A stretch of 64,000 bases of DNA from Eremophila alpestris peregrina. Its lineage: Eukaryota; Chordata; Aves; Passeriformes; Alaudidae. The notes under the pieces are model-generated. The model had not been told where the DNA came from and made no database searches. It saw only the letters and a program-made list of their open reading frames with translations. Both the position numbers and the translations under genes were made by a program. The stretch covers positions 5,323,798 through 5,387,797 of the forward strand of contig WMCF01000007.1 in the NCBI GenBank assembly GCA_009792885.1, in the 5' to 3' direction. Numbering within the stretch: position 1 is the stretch's first letter; each line of letters starts with the position of its first letter. Positions 25,751 to 38,835 of this stretch are shown here, one piece after another.

Positions 25751-28700
25751 AACCTCCCCAGAGGAACAGAAGAGAACTGCATGCCTTTAGAGCAATGACA
25801 GCCACCTGCACAGGAGCTACACTAGCGAGAGTATCACAGCTATTTCAGGGGTAGTTACAGGTTGGCTCTGCAGCCCCATTTTAACTCTTACACACATTCC
25901 ATTTTTGGGCTTTGGAAATGGCAGTGAACAGGCTGTCTAAATTCAGGCAGTTCCAGAGTTTTGAGTTTGAATGCCATTACTTTGCATATCAAGAGAAAAA
26001 ACATGCAGTGGTAAAAAGGGGCTCTTTTGCCTTGTATAAAAAACTCAAAACTAAGAAAAAAAAAAAAAACAACTAAAAAACCCAAGAGATGGCAGTACAG
26101 GAGGAAATGACATAAAATGACCTTGATGATCTCACCAAGAAAATGACAAACATAAACAAGCCTGGGAAGAAGAATGGCTTTAGCAATTCTCTAGAGAGCA
26201 TCCCGAACAACTGTGCATTGTGTATTATCAATAAAGTGAGTGAACATTGCAGAAGTAAGGGAGAATTGCATTTTCTGTAGCTCAGCTTTAGAATAAAAAA
26301 ATGTACATGTCTAATCTACAATAAACTGTACTGGGTTCTGTTTAAGTGTGCTGACACAATTTTATTATGCACAAGCTCATTTTTGGCACAAGCTTAAGCT
26401 TACTGTAGGTAAAATGGTGATTTTTTTTAGAGCTGTTTTTGTGTTAGCCAACAGAAGTTGCTAAAGAGGTGTCTATGAAAAATCATTACAGAAAAGACTC
26501 AAGATCTGTAATTACAGGCTAACTTATTTGATAAATTATTTCTGGCCTCTGCCACCTGGACCTGTCTAAGCATCACAGGAATTTCATATTTTAGCTTCTT
26601 AGCAGAATGGTCATACAGAGGTATACACATAATGTATCCTTTATTCAGAGTAAATTCAAAAAGATTCTCATTTATCCTGTAAAGAAACATAAATGCATTG
26701 GCCATGCTAACACATTGGCAAATAGCTTTTGAGACTCATGTTCAACAGCTACAGCTAACTTATTACCTGCCAAATCTATCCCATAATGTAAACAACTCAC
26801 AATCCAAGTAGTAACATGGAGAGGCAAATGGCCAAGGATATGACAACTCTCTTAGCTCCCTTTTCACTATACATTTTCACTAGGCATTTGTAATGGAAGG
26901 AGTTTGGCTGATTTTTTGTAGGGACTGTTTTATAATTTTCTTAAAATAACTTGTGAAAAAACCCCACCACCTAACCACAAACTGGTAGCTGAAAACGGAT
27001 ACAAGGCTTGAGTCAAGGCAAAACATGGTTAAAGCACAGGCCTGAAGAGGTTCTTTTCATTCCCATAAACACATCTAAAGCATTTATTAATTATGAAGCA
27101 AATTTTGTCTCTCTTTTGAAAAAGCCTACTTTCTGTAGCAGATGTGTGTGCATAACATCTTCCCAACCTATTAAAACAACGTTCCAAAAAAGACTATGGG
27201 ACAACCCAACACATTGGAGGCAATCTTATACATTTGAAAGCATGGAAGACAAAAATAGGTACCTTACCTATTTTTACATTCCCCCAGTAGAATTGTCTAA
27301 TGTTTTAACTCACAGTTCTGCACCCCCCAGCTGGGATCAGTTTTTGCATCAATGTTTGACCTAATTTGGAGATTTATGGGACCTATTTGCTGCTGTGTGT
27401 TCAGTCTTTACATTTGTGTGTTGTGACTGTTGCTTTTCTGAGAGAAAAAACAGCATCCAAAGGCCATCCTGAATCTTCCTGACATCTTTATTTTTACACC
27501 TATATTTTGCTATGCAAAAACTGGTGGAAGAGCCAACAACTGCAAGGACCTGCATTCCAAGAAGTAAAAATTATACATAGGTACATTAATTTGCTTCTTG
27601 TTGTCTAAAGGATAGACAAATATCCTCCTAGGATTTTTTAAAGCTCAGGAAAATTGACATGAATGGCAGCTAGAAGGACAGGCACCTTTAGGACATCCCA
27701 TTGTGTAGTTGTATGACTCTTTAGCTAATTACAGATCTTGAAATAGTAGTCCCTGTGCATTTATAACATTTCAGAATAAACCTCTGTGAAATTGAAAACG
27801 TAGCACAGATGAGTATAAGTAATTCTCAAAGGTTTTATTCTGTTCTTGGGCTGTCTTCTCAATAGGTCTTCCTAACAAGCACAAACTCACGCTTGACATG
27901 AGTGCACTGACCTTTGAGCAAGAATGTGCATGTGGCAGGAATCATCAGCTGTCAGCTATTCCCTGTGAAAGGACCAGGACTTCTCCAGACACTGTCCTTG
28001 CAATTCCCCAAACCCAGCCCAAGCATTACAATACCAGGTCTGTAACGTGCCATTCTTATACTGGCCAGAGATGTGAGAATCATGCATCGTTGCTAGGTCC
28101 AACCTGCAATAACCATTTGACTGAGAACCACTACAAACCACAAGACATGTATTTTATTTTTCTCTTCCAGCCCTTGCTAAGGCCTTGAGAAGCAGATTTA
28201 GTTTCCATCCTACAATTTTACTGAGCACACTTTGAGATCCATTGTCATTCCTCAGTTTGGAGGTCCATTAAAAATTATTTCAGTAAGCATGCTACAAACT
28301 AAGCAGAAAGAGAGTGAAAGGGCTCAAACATATTTAACACCATTCTTTAAAACTTCTTTCTTCTTCATGGTATCCTATGTGTTGCAAGTATCATCTCACA
28401 ACGTGTAAGGTTTGTAACCAAACATTTTAATCTCTGCACACTATCTTTCTCTCATTCCCTTCATAACTAGGCTACAGCTAAGACTTTACATCTATTCCTT
28501 CTTCATGCTGACCAAGAATTACAGATTATTTCAATGTAGCCCATAGCCCTTACACTGAGACCCTCTGTCTTAGCTAAATTCACCACGCTTCTTTTAGCTT
28601 CCACCTACATTTCATGGTAAGAATACCTCAGTAATCACTCTGTTGGTTGCTCTCCAATTCTGACTGAAAAAGTGCAAATGCCTCTTTACCTGTTTATCCA

Positions 28701-31559
28701 ATTATCCAACTCATTGATTCTACCAGTGGAAACAACTTTTTAATTAATTCAACAGCATTTTTCACATTAACTGATGGTTAGTCTGTGCTGGGTTTTTTAC
28801 ACATTTTTTAGTTTTTTATTTTTAAAGAAAGCACATTACCCCCAACTAACCAGACTTTTTTTGGATCATTTCCTGTTAGGGGGCATACCAGAGGCCTGGA
28901 GCTCTCTGCCTTCATCAACTTTTCACACAGTTGAACCCAATAGGGTGATGGTGGAGAATAAAAACTCTTAGAAATCTCATCTTAGGAAAAAAAAACATTT
29001 TGACCCTCCTGGTAGTGATAGCACACACCTAGGTACTCTAGTTATTAACTAACCAGATGTAATCTGTCATAATGCATGCAAAATATGAAGTAATTTATCT
29101 GTGTATACACCAAACATTCAATTCTACCAGGATCATTAGATCATAAAACTATAAGCAACACAATCTGTTTTGAATCTTTCACAATTCCATAGTCACTGCT
29201 GGCATGATTAATTCTACTACCTACAAAAGTAAATCCTTTCTCTATTTTCAGTCTATTTAGGTCTAGATCTCAGAACCTAATTAAAAACAGGAAAAAAGTT
29301 AAGCAAGGTTTTTAGAAAGAACTTGTGCCATGCAATTATCTCTTTAATGGAAATTTTCAGCAGGGATCCCTTGTCCTTGGACTAGTCCTGTGAATACTAC
29401 AAATACCTACTGACACCATGCGTGTCTAATTAGAAAACTGTGGGTCCTATTTAGAAACATCCCCAGCCCATATATGTGAAAATAGCTTTTTGTATATAAA
29501 CAATTGTTTAATGAGATTCATTAAACCCATTCATTAAAATCTTTTCATCGTGCTTGCACTAAGAGGAAATGTTTAGTTCATACTCAAGAAAGGTATATCA
29601 GAAAGTCTGAGTCCCACGTAATATTAAAAGTTCATTTAAAATAAAAAAAACACAGAAGCATATTTTGAATTTTCACTTTCTCATGAAAGAAGAAACTAAA
29701 TCAATGTAGGGGAAGGCCACAAGGCACCAGAAGCAAGATTAGTAGTCATGAAAAGGTATGTAGTTATAAAATATGACTACATTATACTAAAATATGCTTT
29801 CTTTCCCAGAGTAAATACTGAATCACAGAAAAGGTTATAAATTCCAAGTCCTACAGAAAAAATGCAGTGATACCTGACCTTGCCCCAAATAATGGAATAA
29901 TTTACAACTATTACAGGAATTTCCACACCTTTTTGTTTCATGGCATACAAGGGATTCATCAGACATTTTCCCCAAGCGAGTACCAACCAAGCAGTGCAAC
30001 ACCGTCTGACACGCTGGCCAAAGACAGCTGTGAGCTGAAGGGAAAGGCAGCAACACACTGCTCCTGCCTTTCCTCCAGCCTGCATGGCTCAGACAGCTTA
30101 GCTCCTGTCAAAGGCATGCAAGTCTCAGCTGATCTTAGTGCTCTAACTTCAGTCATCTTTGCTGAAAATCCAACCTTCCCTAATAGGATAGCTACACAAA
30201 GAGGGTACTGTGAGAGCTGGATGATAGAAAAGCCTGAAGCAAGTTTTCTCTGCTCTCTTAAGACAGATGAGGCTGTTACACATCTCATAAGCCATATCTG
30301 AAGGATGCAAAGGTCCAAAAATAACCCTAGATTTTCACAGGTTCTCAAATGAGGATACTAGCTTCAAGGCTTTGTACTAATACTGTGTCATGCTGCTATG
30401 ATAAATTATAATGCCACAACATTATAGTATCACTACAGCACTGAGGATGCATCAGCTGTGAAGCAAGAGCAACACAGGGCTGTCTTTGGCTTTGCACACC
30501 TTCTGTTTGGTGTTTTGGTCCCACTGCAGATGCCAGTTGCTCAAGCACAATATGTGGAATTTGCACAGAGAAAAGGAAGGCCAAGGGTGAGCTCTGCTCC
30601 CAATGTGTTAAATAGAATCAGCAGCCCAAGAACTGCCTACTTATCAATTTTAGCCCTGAATGATAGCATTATTCCATTTGATACAAGAGTTTTTTGACAT
30701 GAGACAATCCACAAACTGAGAAATGAAAGAAATCAATGCAAAGGGAAACTGCTGCCATCAGATAATTTTTTTCTACTGACAACAGTGTTGATGTATTCCC
30801 AGCAACAGACATTGCTATGGCATATTTCGTAGGCAGAAATCTGTGCATATTGTGGAGAAATTAAGCTTTCTGATTAGAATATATAAAGCTGTAATTATGG
30901 CTAATACCAGGCTTGTAGCAGGATTCCACTCCTAGCTTTCCCATTTAAAAAAATTAGAGCTCTCAGTCAAAATCTTTAATATATGCTCATAGAATCCATA
31001 GCCTTCTTTGAGATCTAAAAACAGGCTTTTCTGTATAAGGATGGGATTATTCCCAAGCTACAACTAACCATGCACTGTAGAAATCTGCTAGATTTAGGCC
31101 CCAGAGACAAAAAACCCTCACATGAAACAGATTTTTAGCAGTGATTTTGCATACTAGAAAGCATACGTTTTCTACTTGCACACAGTTAACTGAGCTCAGT
31201 TAGCTTATATTAAAAGCAGCCTAAACAATTTTTTGGCTATTGTAAGAACTAGAAAAGTAGCTTTAACTCTGCAGTTTTGCAATGCAGCAAGTTCAGGGAT
31301 ATTTTTATGCATTCTGCTTTGTCAAACTTTTTATAGACTATTTCTTTTCTTTAATTCATTCCAAAAATGTCTGCTCCAAATATTTTTTCCATATCTAGAC
31401 ACAAGATGTTGTTTCTTTTCTAAGAATACATAATACTTCAGTTTACAAAACTGTCAGTCAAACTCCTTTATGTGAACATATCTTTATATAGTAAAAGCAT
31501 CCAAAGCCTTCTTGTGTGGTATGTGGTTACAAAGGGGCAGCCCTATTAGGTGGGAACCT
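25751..31559. other. Non-coding sequence with scattered low-complexity runs and GC-richer patches
   Basis: No gene I can support. An A run lies at 26056-26069. GC-richer patches at about 29940-30290 and 30440-30610 carry overlapping frames on both strands: 144 codons (plus, 29867-30301), 129 codons (minus, 29959-30348) and 102 codons (minus, 29777-30085). Their overlap in opposite directions and lack of any domain fit composition-driven chance frames or a decayed unclassified element. Confidence 0.6.
29867..30301 (+). CDS. Unrecognised 144-codon open frame, doubtful
   Basis: The conceptual product is Ser/Thr/Ala-rich in its middle and has no signal peptide, membrane segment or family motif that I recognise. 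A 129-codon frame runs antisense over most of it. A frame of this length is expected by chance about once in every few windows of this size and composition. I list it only as one of the three longest frames. Confidence 0.06.
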   Translation: MIPDLAPNNGIIYNYYRNFHTFLFHGIQGIHQTFSPSEYQPSSATPSDTLAKDSCELKGKAATHCSCLSSSLHGSDSLAPVKGMQVSADLSALTSVIFAENPTFPNRIATQRGYCESWMIEKPEASFLCSLKTDEAVTHLISHI

Positions 31560-31830
31560 ATAAAGTCATATTTCCCTACCTACCTGATTGGTCATACTTA
31601 CATAAATTTCCACTGGAAACCACAAGATTATTTGTCTTCTGCTTCTTTTCTCTGTTTTTCCTGTTTGCATTAAATGAGAAGTTATATCTTTGGCCTCTAA
31701 TATACTGAATATGGTTGCTCATTTAAAAGGATTCTGATCATACTGCATTAAATTTGCATTTCCAGCTGGAGTCAGAGGATTCATCCATACTAAAAGTTAT
31801 AGCATCACATGTGATGGGGGGAGGGGGCTT
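31560..31830. promoter_or_regulatory. Candidate conserved non-coding block (weak)
   Basis: Single-copy sequence containing a CTGATTGGTCA stretch (an inverted CCAAT-box core, near 31584) and a CAGCTG E-box (near 31764) embedded in AT-rich sequence. It ends in a G-rich run at about 31815-31828. These short motifs are suggestive but not diagnostic. Conservation cannot be judged here. Confidence 0.15.
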
Positions 31831-34800
31831 GCAAATTAGCTGTCAAGTTGAATACTAATATGAAGAATTTAAGAAGCTGACAGTTACCATTTGAGACTGC
31901 ATTACTGATCATGCCTTGCAGTAAAGATTAAATTATGTTAATATTGGAAAAAATGCAGCTACTGCAAAACTGAGCAACTAAAAATCCTAAACCAAATCTA
32001 TTCACCTCTGAATTCAGAAGGGTACAAGTCTTTCTCTCAGAATAAAAAAAATTATGCATTAAAAATTATTGATTTATTTTAATGCTATCAAACATTTGAG
32101 ACAAGGAACAGCTTAATAAATGGTTTCTAAAGCCAGATTATTTATGTGTTTAAAGCAATTCTCTACTGACGAACAAACTGTTAGTAGTAGTTTTCAAAAT
32201 TCATCATTTAACATACAAAGTGAAATTAAAAAAAATATACTAAATGTTGTGTAGACTCTTTTATTGGTCTGTTTTTCCCAGCACCTCTCAAACACAAACC
32301 CCTTTGTTACTGGTTTGCCTCACTTCTGCTTTATAAAGTATATGAAAGGTTGCATTTATGGTAATAGGAAAAGAAGACAGCAGGTCTAGATAAGGGTGCC
32401 TCCCTCACTTGAAGAGCTGACAAAAAAACACCCCAATCATTTTCTTCAGAACCTACCCCCACCTTACTTAACATACAAAGTATCTGCAATACCAAGAAAC
32501 TCACAACATCAGTGACAAGGTGACAGAACCTTAGGGCTGAACAGGCATGGCTTGTTAGGATTTAATATTCTCTGCCTTTGATAAATTCCAAATGCCAGAT
32601 TTTGTTGAAACAATCACTTTAATCCAGCCTCTTAATTTGTCCTTCCTATCCTACGTATAGGAATTGCTCATTATACACTTAAATGCCATTAACTGTATGT
32701 TGACTGCTATTTCAAATTACAAAATGTTAGCAGTAAACATTTCACAAGAGGTGAAAGCATCTTAATGGCTACAAGAACAGACACCTTCCCATCCCCCTCT
32801 TTACCCTCTGCAATGGGTTAAGTAACAACACTAATAAAATATAGATGATGGAAAACTCAGCCCTTGAGAGAACAAGATGATGGCATAATGTATTTGTGGG
32901 AACAATGCACATAAACAAGGCTCATTCTATATATTTAGTATTTTTATACTGCAAACAAGTATTTCAGTAGCTGCTTAAAGAATAGAAATTAAGCTGAAAA
33001 TTATTATTAATTTTAAAAAAGGACAAATACCTATAAAGGTAAGAAATAAACATTTTCTCGTGTGTCTGCTTTTAAAACAATGGGATATGTGACTTGAGCT
33101 TTTATACATCTTTTGGTGCTGCTTTCTATCACTGATGAATGTAATGAATAGCAGAAATGCTTGAGAGAGAAACCAAGGGGAACAAATACACAGACCACTG
33201 CAAATCTCTTGCTGAGTAAAATCAAATTCAGAACACAACTGCAAACAAGAGTAAACAGACAAATATTTCACTAAACTTTGACTAATAGTAGCAGAGGTAT
33301 GGTGCTATCTGCTAATGAGACAGAGCATGAGGAAGTAAATTCTCCTTAACAAGAGATGTATGTGTGAGTGCCAGCACCTGCTATCCAATTTCTTGCAGAA
33401 TTTCCAGGGAGGACATGCATGTAAATACAAAAAAACAGAAATAGGACAGAATCTTTAGATTGGGATATCAAGCTAACTGAAGAACCCAGACGTGAAATAA
33501 TCATACTGCTGAATTTAGCATATCCAGTTTTCTAAGCGTATGTTTATAAAATTCAATTGCCATTGCTTCAAGATCCCAAGCTGTCATCATTCCAAACTCC
33601 TAGGTTTCTGAAGTATAGTACAGTACAAAAGATAATTTAAATCCTAAGAGTAGCAAGGGTCCAACATTTTCCCACACACATCTTATTAGCTCAGGTATGG
33701 TGCCATGTTTACATGTCTGTTCTAGAACTAGCACAATTGTGCACTGCTTGCTTGGGTTACCTGAATTCCCATTGCACATACACTTTTCTTCCACAGGCCC
33801 TGAAGGAAGTCCAGAGATTTCAAGCTCACTGTCCTATCTAGGTTCCCTACAGAATACAGAAGAGTCTGAATTGCTAAACTGGAGTAAATTCTAGCTTGGA
33901 CCGTGGCTGTATGACGTTTTGGAAGCAGTTTGTCCTATGTCATTCAGGGAAGAGTGTCTCTGTACCCTAAACAGTGAGAGCCACCTAAGAAGAGAAAGCA
34001 TGCAAATGCGTCAAAGCTGAATTGTAGAGCTCCTTTTTCTCTTCATTTACATTTTTTGTTAAGGCTAATGATGCAGATGTTCAACATCTAGCCAAATTCT
34101 CTATTAAGCATGTAGCATCAAAAGCAAAGCTATGAACTTGGACAAGTGTTTCTAAAACAATCAAAATCCGCAGCTGATTCATCTTCTCACACTGCATGAC
34201 TTCTTAAAGAAAGCAAAAATTACACATCTCCCTGCATAAAGCAGAAACACCAAAATGTGTGACAAAGTAAACAAACTCTGTTGTATGATTCCATGGATTA
34301 ACAAGTAACAGCAAGATCTCATCTTAGATTGTTTAATTTGGACTCCTTTGAAAGTATAAATGAAACCAGTCTGTGTTTAACTATATGCAATATTCACTGT
34401 AGTTAACTATATGGCTACTGCCTCTATATGAACCCTGCAACTAGAAGTATATAAAACAATTATAAACATTTTACAAAAGAAACGTGCATATAAACAGTAC
34501 AATAAATTAACACACAGGACACCAACATCAGACTAGCTGGAAAGGTAAGGACCAAGGTCATGATTTACCTACTACAATGCATCTGGTGTTCAGAAGACAA
34601 AGAAGCCACATATACCACAGCACTGGAGCAAGGAAACTAAACTCTCCAGTATCCTTCAGGAAATCTCTGGATACAATTTTGAACCCTAAATCAGCTTTAA
34701 CATTTTTGCAATACAGAATGAATTGACATGTTTCATTTCTTCCAGAACAGGAACAGCACACAATCACTAGCACCTGATGGCTTCCACTCATGCAACAGCA

Positions 34801-37800
34801 TTCAAATCTCCTGATATGGTTAAACCCAGGACTAACCTCACTTTGCCTCTAAAATGCTGAGAGGGATGAATAATGTGCTGAATAATCTGAAAGTAATTGA
34901 TCACCTAATGAACTGGTAAAAAGAGTAAAACTCACTTTCCATTGATTTTTTAGAAAAGGTGATCTCAGAGAGATGAATAGGAGTAGGAGTAAAAAGTTTG
35001 CTAAAGAATAAAAGAAATCAGCAACTGGAAAAGACAGTTAGAAAAGGGCAATGAATCCCTAAGACAAAAAGATGACTGGGGAAAGAGATGATGAAGAGGC
35101 CAGGCCTGCAGACATTCTGGCCTGTTTGGTATATTTTTGGGCTACCTCTGCACCCTACTGAGATCAGGAAACATTTAAGAGCTTCATTTGACATAATAGG
35201 ACGTAAAAAGAGTAGCATAATAAAAGCCTTGGTAGAGCTCTGCTGCAGTAGCATTCTCTGGGAAAATGACAGAAGCCTAATATGCTCGTCTTTGTCCCTG
35301 AGCACTCCTCAGGTGCATCCAGCAAGGCAGAAGAGTTAAAGACAAGATCTGCCACAAAAAAGTGCAGACCTAAAGCTTATACTCAGAAGGCAGTGAGAAA
35401 TAAAAAATAAGTAAAATAATAATAATAAAAAAATACAGCAGCAGAACCAACAGACATTAGCTATTACTGTAACAAGTTCCATGATCTCAACACCACAGCT
35501 AAGCTCAAAGTACACATCCAGTTCTGAAAATGGGAACAAGAAATACATAGAGAAAAATAATGGCTGGATTTTTTTAGCTGATCTATATTGAAAAGGAGAT
35601 AAGAATCAAAGTCACTGACATAAAATGAAGAGAGGCATATAAATGGAGGACAAGTTTTTTTAAAAAGATTTTGTTTGTAACTTCTTGAATTATATCACTT
35701 TTGACTGCTAAGAATTTTATATTATTCCAACTATAAACTGTAGTGTAGTGTCAAGAATATTATTTAAAATTACATTTTTCCACCACAATTAATGTATTAA
35801 ATCCTTGTCATTCCAGGAACAGAGGCATATGTAGGAAGTTCAATATAATTTATTTTAAAACTATCCATATAATTTGCAAGAGTATCTTGGAACAGAACTT
35901 GGAAAAACATCATTTCAGATTTAAAGTTTTACAAGGAGTGAACAATTTCTCATGAAAAATAGAAATGAAAAGTTAATGCACTACTCCAGAGTTGCTCCCA
36001 TGGTTTACTGTAGTTATGAACATAAGCATGACATACATAGGCCTCAAAGTTAATTTTTCGCCCCCAAATTTGAAGCAACTTTCTTTGAGGTAGCCAGGAA
36101 GCTATCCCACAAAGATAAAAGGCATTTCAGTGAACTGTATCTTGTCAGAATCATGTCTTACTAGAACACCTAGCATATGATTGTATCTGTTCCACTAATC
36201 TCTTGAAAAGGGTGTCCAATCACCTCAATGTAAACATAGCTTGTCAACAAAGGATATTTTGTACAATAGGAAATGGAAATGTACAGTTTACTTGGACGTA
36301 TTAGGAGTGGTAAGTCATTTTCCTCTTCAGCTTTTACTTCTCTTTGTGTTTGAGAACATAATGTGTGTTTACTCTGTGACTATATAGGATAACGAACTGT
36401 AGTCATTTCCTATCGACCAGTCCATTGTGCAGCTCAAAGAATGTCAAGGTCATATTTTTATTCCAAGCCATAGTTATAGCCCTGAAGGTAGCAAGCAGTG
36501 CTTCATTAACCACATTGAATTGTACAGAACATTACTAATACCTAGATGAACAATCTGCTTTAAATTAATGCAGCATCTGACATACCCCTTCTGGAATACA
36601 AAAGAGCTGAGAAAATACAGTAATTAAAAAACTTGTAATTTGATCACACTAAATATTTTGCCCATTAATTTCTTTCACAGCCAAAACACATGTTCTTTCC
36701 AGACTGGAAATGTTGGGTATGATTTGGGGACAGCCTTGACTCATCCCACAGATGAGTACACCCTGGTGCATGCAGCAGTGTGTCCTCATCTTTTCAGATG
36801 ACTGCATGGGAAAATAAGTGATAAATTTGCATATGCACAAAGAAAAGTCACATGTAAATTCCATAGCTGGGTAAACATGAAGACCAGCATGCCAGAAATT
36901 AAGTATGCAATTAGTATCACATACATGAAATGGTGCGTATAATTATAGAGCGCATTTGAAAATGCATCCTGTGTCATCTGTACCCTTCCATGCTCCCTAA
37001 CTACTCACCAGGACCTCAAGTGCTGGTCTTTGCACAACACTAAGCATGAGTGTCTATATTCACTGTCCAGCTGTCATGAGTGTTGCCTTCCAGCTATCAT
37101 TCTCAGATGCTCATCAGACATGCTTATTCCAATCCGGCCTAGAGAGTGAGTGGTTCAGCTGCTGTCTGCAGAGTGGAGTTTTTAAACAGCAGCTGTTGGG
37201 CAGTCATGATATTAAGTCCATATTTCTAATGGAAAAGACATTCTTGCAGAAAAAACTGACACATTTGCTTTTGGTTTTACAGAGTTCTTAGTTCTCACAT
37301 TTTTCTGGTACTAGAGCTGCAGTGCCAGAAACTGTAATGCCAGAAATGTTCCCATTAAAAAGGCAGAAAAGTATGTTCACAAACATGGAAAAGACTATTT
37401 CCTCTTCATTTTAAATAGACATATAGTATTTGTTTGACAAACTGTGCAGTTCCAGTATGTAATTTTAATTCTTTTAATGGTTAAAAAATACTCATTACTA
37501 TTATCTATTAAAGGGCACTTTCACTGTAATAACAGTCTCAATGTTATCTACCTGTATATCATTCTACTTAAAAGTACTCAAGTGCTCTTCTGACACTAGT
37601 TTGTGACTTTTTTTCCTTGTCAAAAACTGAAGATTACTCACATTATCTTTAAAGGTCAATACAATTAAATCTAATTATAGGATGCCATAAAGTATGTGCC
37701 TAAGTCTGTAACTAAACTTCCTTCTGAATTACTGTCCTAGAGATCATCTCTCCGATCACAGCAATTGCAACTCTGCCACAAAGAGAGTAAAGTTCAATTG

Positions 37801-38635
37801 AATATTTAATTAGAAATAAACTGTTTCCAAAACTATTGACTAGAGAATTGGAGGCCTCATAACCAAGTGTTCACTAGAAGAAATTAGAAAACTCTAACCA
37901 ACATAACTGACACAGAAAAACCCTTATTAGACTCACTGTGGTAAACAGGAAACAGAAGGTAAATCTGGTTGTAGATAGCACTGGGCAGCCAACAACCCCA
38001 ATAGGAGGAGATTCCAGATGCACAGACAAAAAATTCTAAGATTTGAGGCATCACCTTCATCCTAAAACCAAAGCTGGCAGACAGGCCTCAGGGAACTTCA
38101 AACTTCTATGCTTCTGTTGCCAGGTCCAGAATAGTCCAGTAAATTGAATCCTTTACATTAAAGCCAAAAAGTAAAATGCTTTATATTGGTCTGTTTTGAC
38201 TGAACGTGTAACATTGACAGACTAACAATAAATTCCTGTTTCTGCACACATATATGCTTTTTGGCTGTAAAAGTAAATCCTGAGTATGACACCAGGAACC
38301 ATGAAATATTTGCCTAGGCTTGGAAGAAAGAGGTGGTAAGCTTATGAGTAACTGCTAGTTAGTATTACCCAAATGCTATTCCAAAACATAAATATCTGCC
38401 CCTGTTACAGACCTCATACAGCTTCTGCCTTTTCTGATTTCTTCTGCTAGAGAAACTCACAAACCCCGATTTGAGTGGCATCACTGCTAAGTTACAAAGT
38501 ATACAACTGCTGTTATCTCAGGTAGTTTGCCAAGCAGAATAATATTTGTATAAAACCTAATAAAAACATTCTCATCCTGTGACAGAACACTTTATGGAAA
38601 TACCTTTTTTTCAACAGCTACCAAAAAATTGCCAG
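31831..38635. other. AT-rich non-coding sequence, no gene seen
   Basis: No gene, RNA gene or classified mobile element. A short (AAT)4 run lies at 35415-35426. Overlapping frames at 35018-35355 (95, 83 and 63 codons on both strands) and 36649-36977 have no features. This is the longest stretch in the window without any recognisable repeat; very old diverged copies would not be visible by eye. Confidence 0.65.
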
Positions 38636-38652
38636 TTTTTTTTTTTTTTTTT
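38636..38652. repeat. Poly-T run (17 T)
   Basis: An uninterrupted run of 17 T. It lies about 60 bases from the 3' end of the minus-strand SINE at 38715, too far to be its own tail. Confidence 0.9.
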
Positions 38653-38714
38653 AAGTAAATATCTTATTTCACCAGGTTTAGTTCTGAGGACATCTTCATG
38701 ACACCAACAGAAGT

Positions 38715-38835
38715 TTACAGAATATTCTGTTAGAAGAGACCCAGAAGGATCATCAACTCCAGCTCCTAAATGAATGGCCCATATGGGCCTTGAACCCACA
38801 ACTTTGGTGTTCTCCTACCAACTGTGCTCATCTCA
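38715..38835 (-). mobile_element. tRNA-Ile-derived SINE with CR1-like tail (TguSINE1-like)
   Basis: Read on the minus strand, the 5' part resembles a tRNA-Ile gene. It has an A-box-like GAGCACAGTTGGT (plus-strand positions 38817-38829), a B-box GGTTCAAGGCC (38786-38796) and an acceptor-like GGGCCA. About ten bases corresponding to the anticodon arm are missing, so it cannot be a functional tRNA. The rest resembles a CR1 3' end: TTGATGATCCTTCTGGGTC, then a run ending in AGAATATTCTGT (38717-38757). A tRNA-Ile head joined to a CR1 tail is the design of TguSINE1, described from zebra finch and thought to be copied by CR1 enzymes. The family name rests on memory of that description and would need a library match. 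Confidence 0.72.

Noticed and set aside
31814..31828. G-quadruplex in the G-rich run
   Set aside because: Only two adjacent G runs are present on the strand; the four needed are not there.
38786..38829. Possible functional tRNA-Ile gene on the minus strand
   Set aside because: The anticodon arm is partly deleted and the 3' side continues into CR1-like sequence, so it is a SINE and not a tRNA gene.
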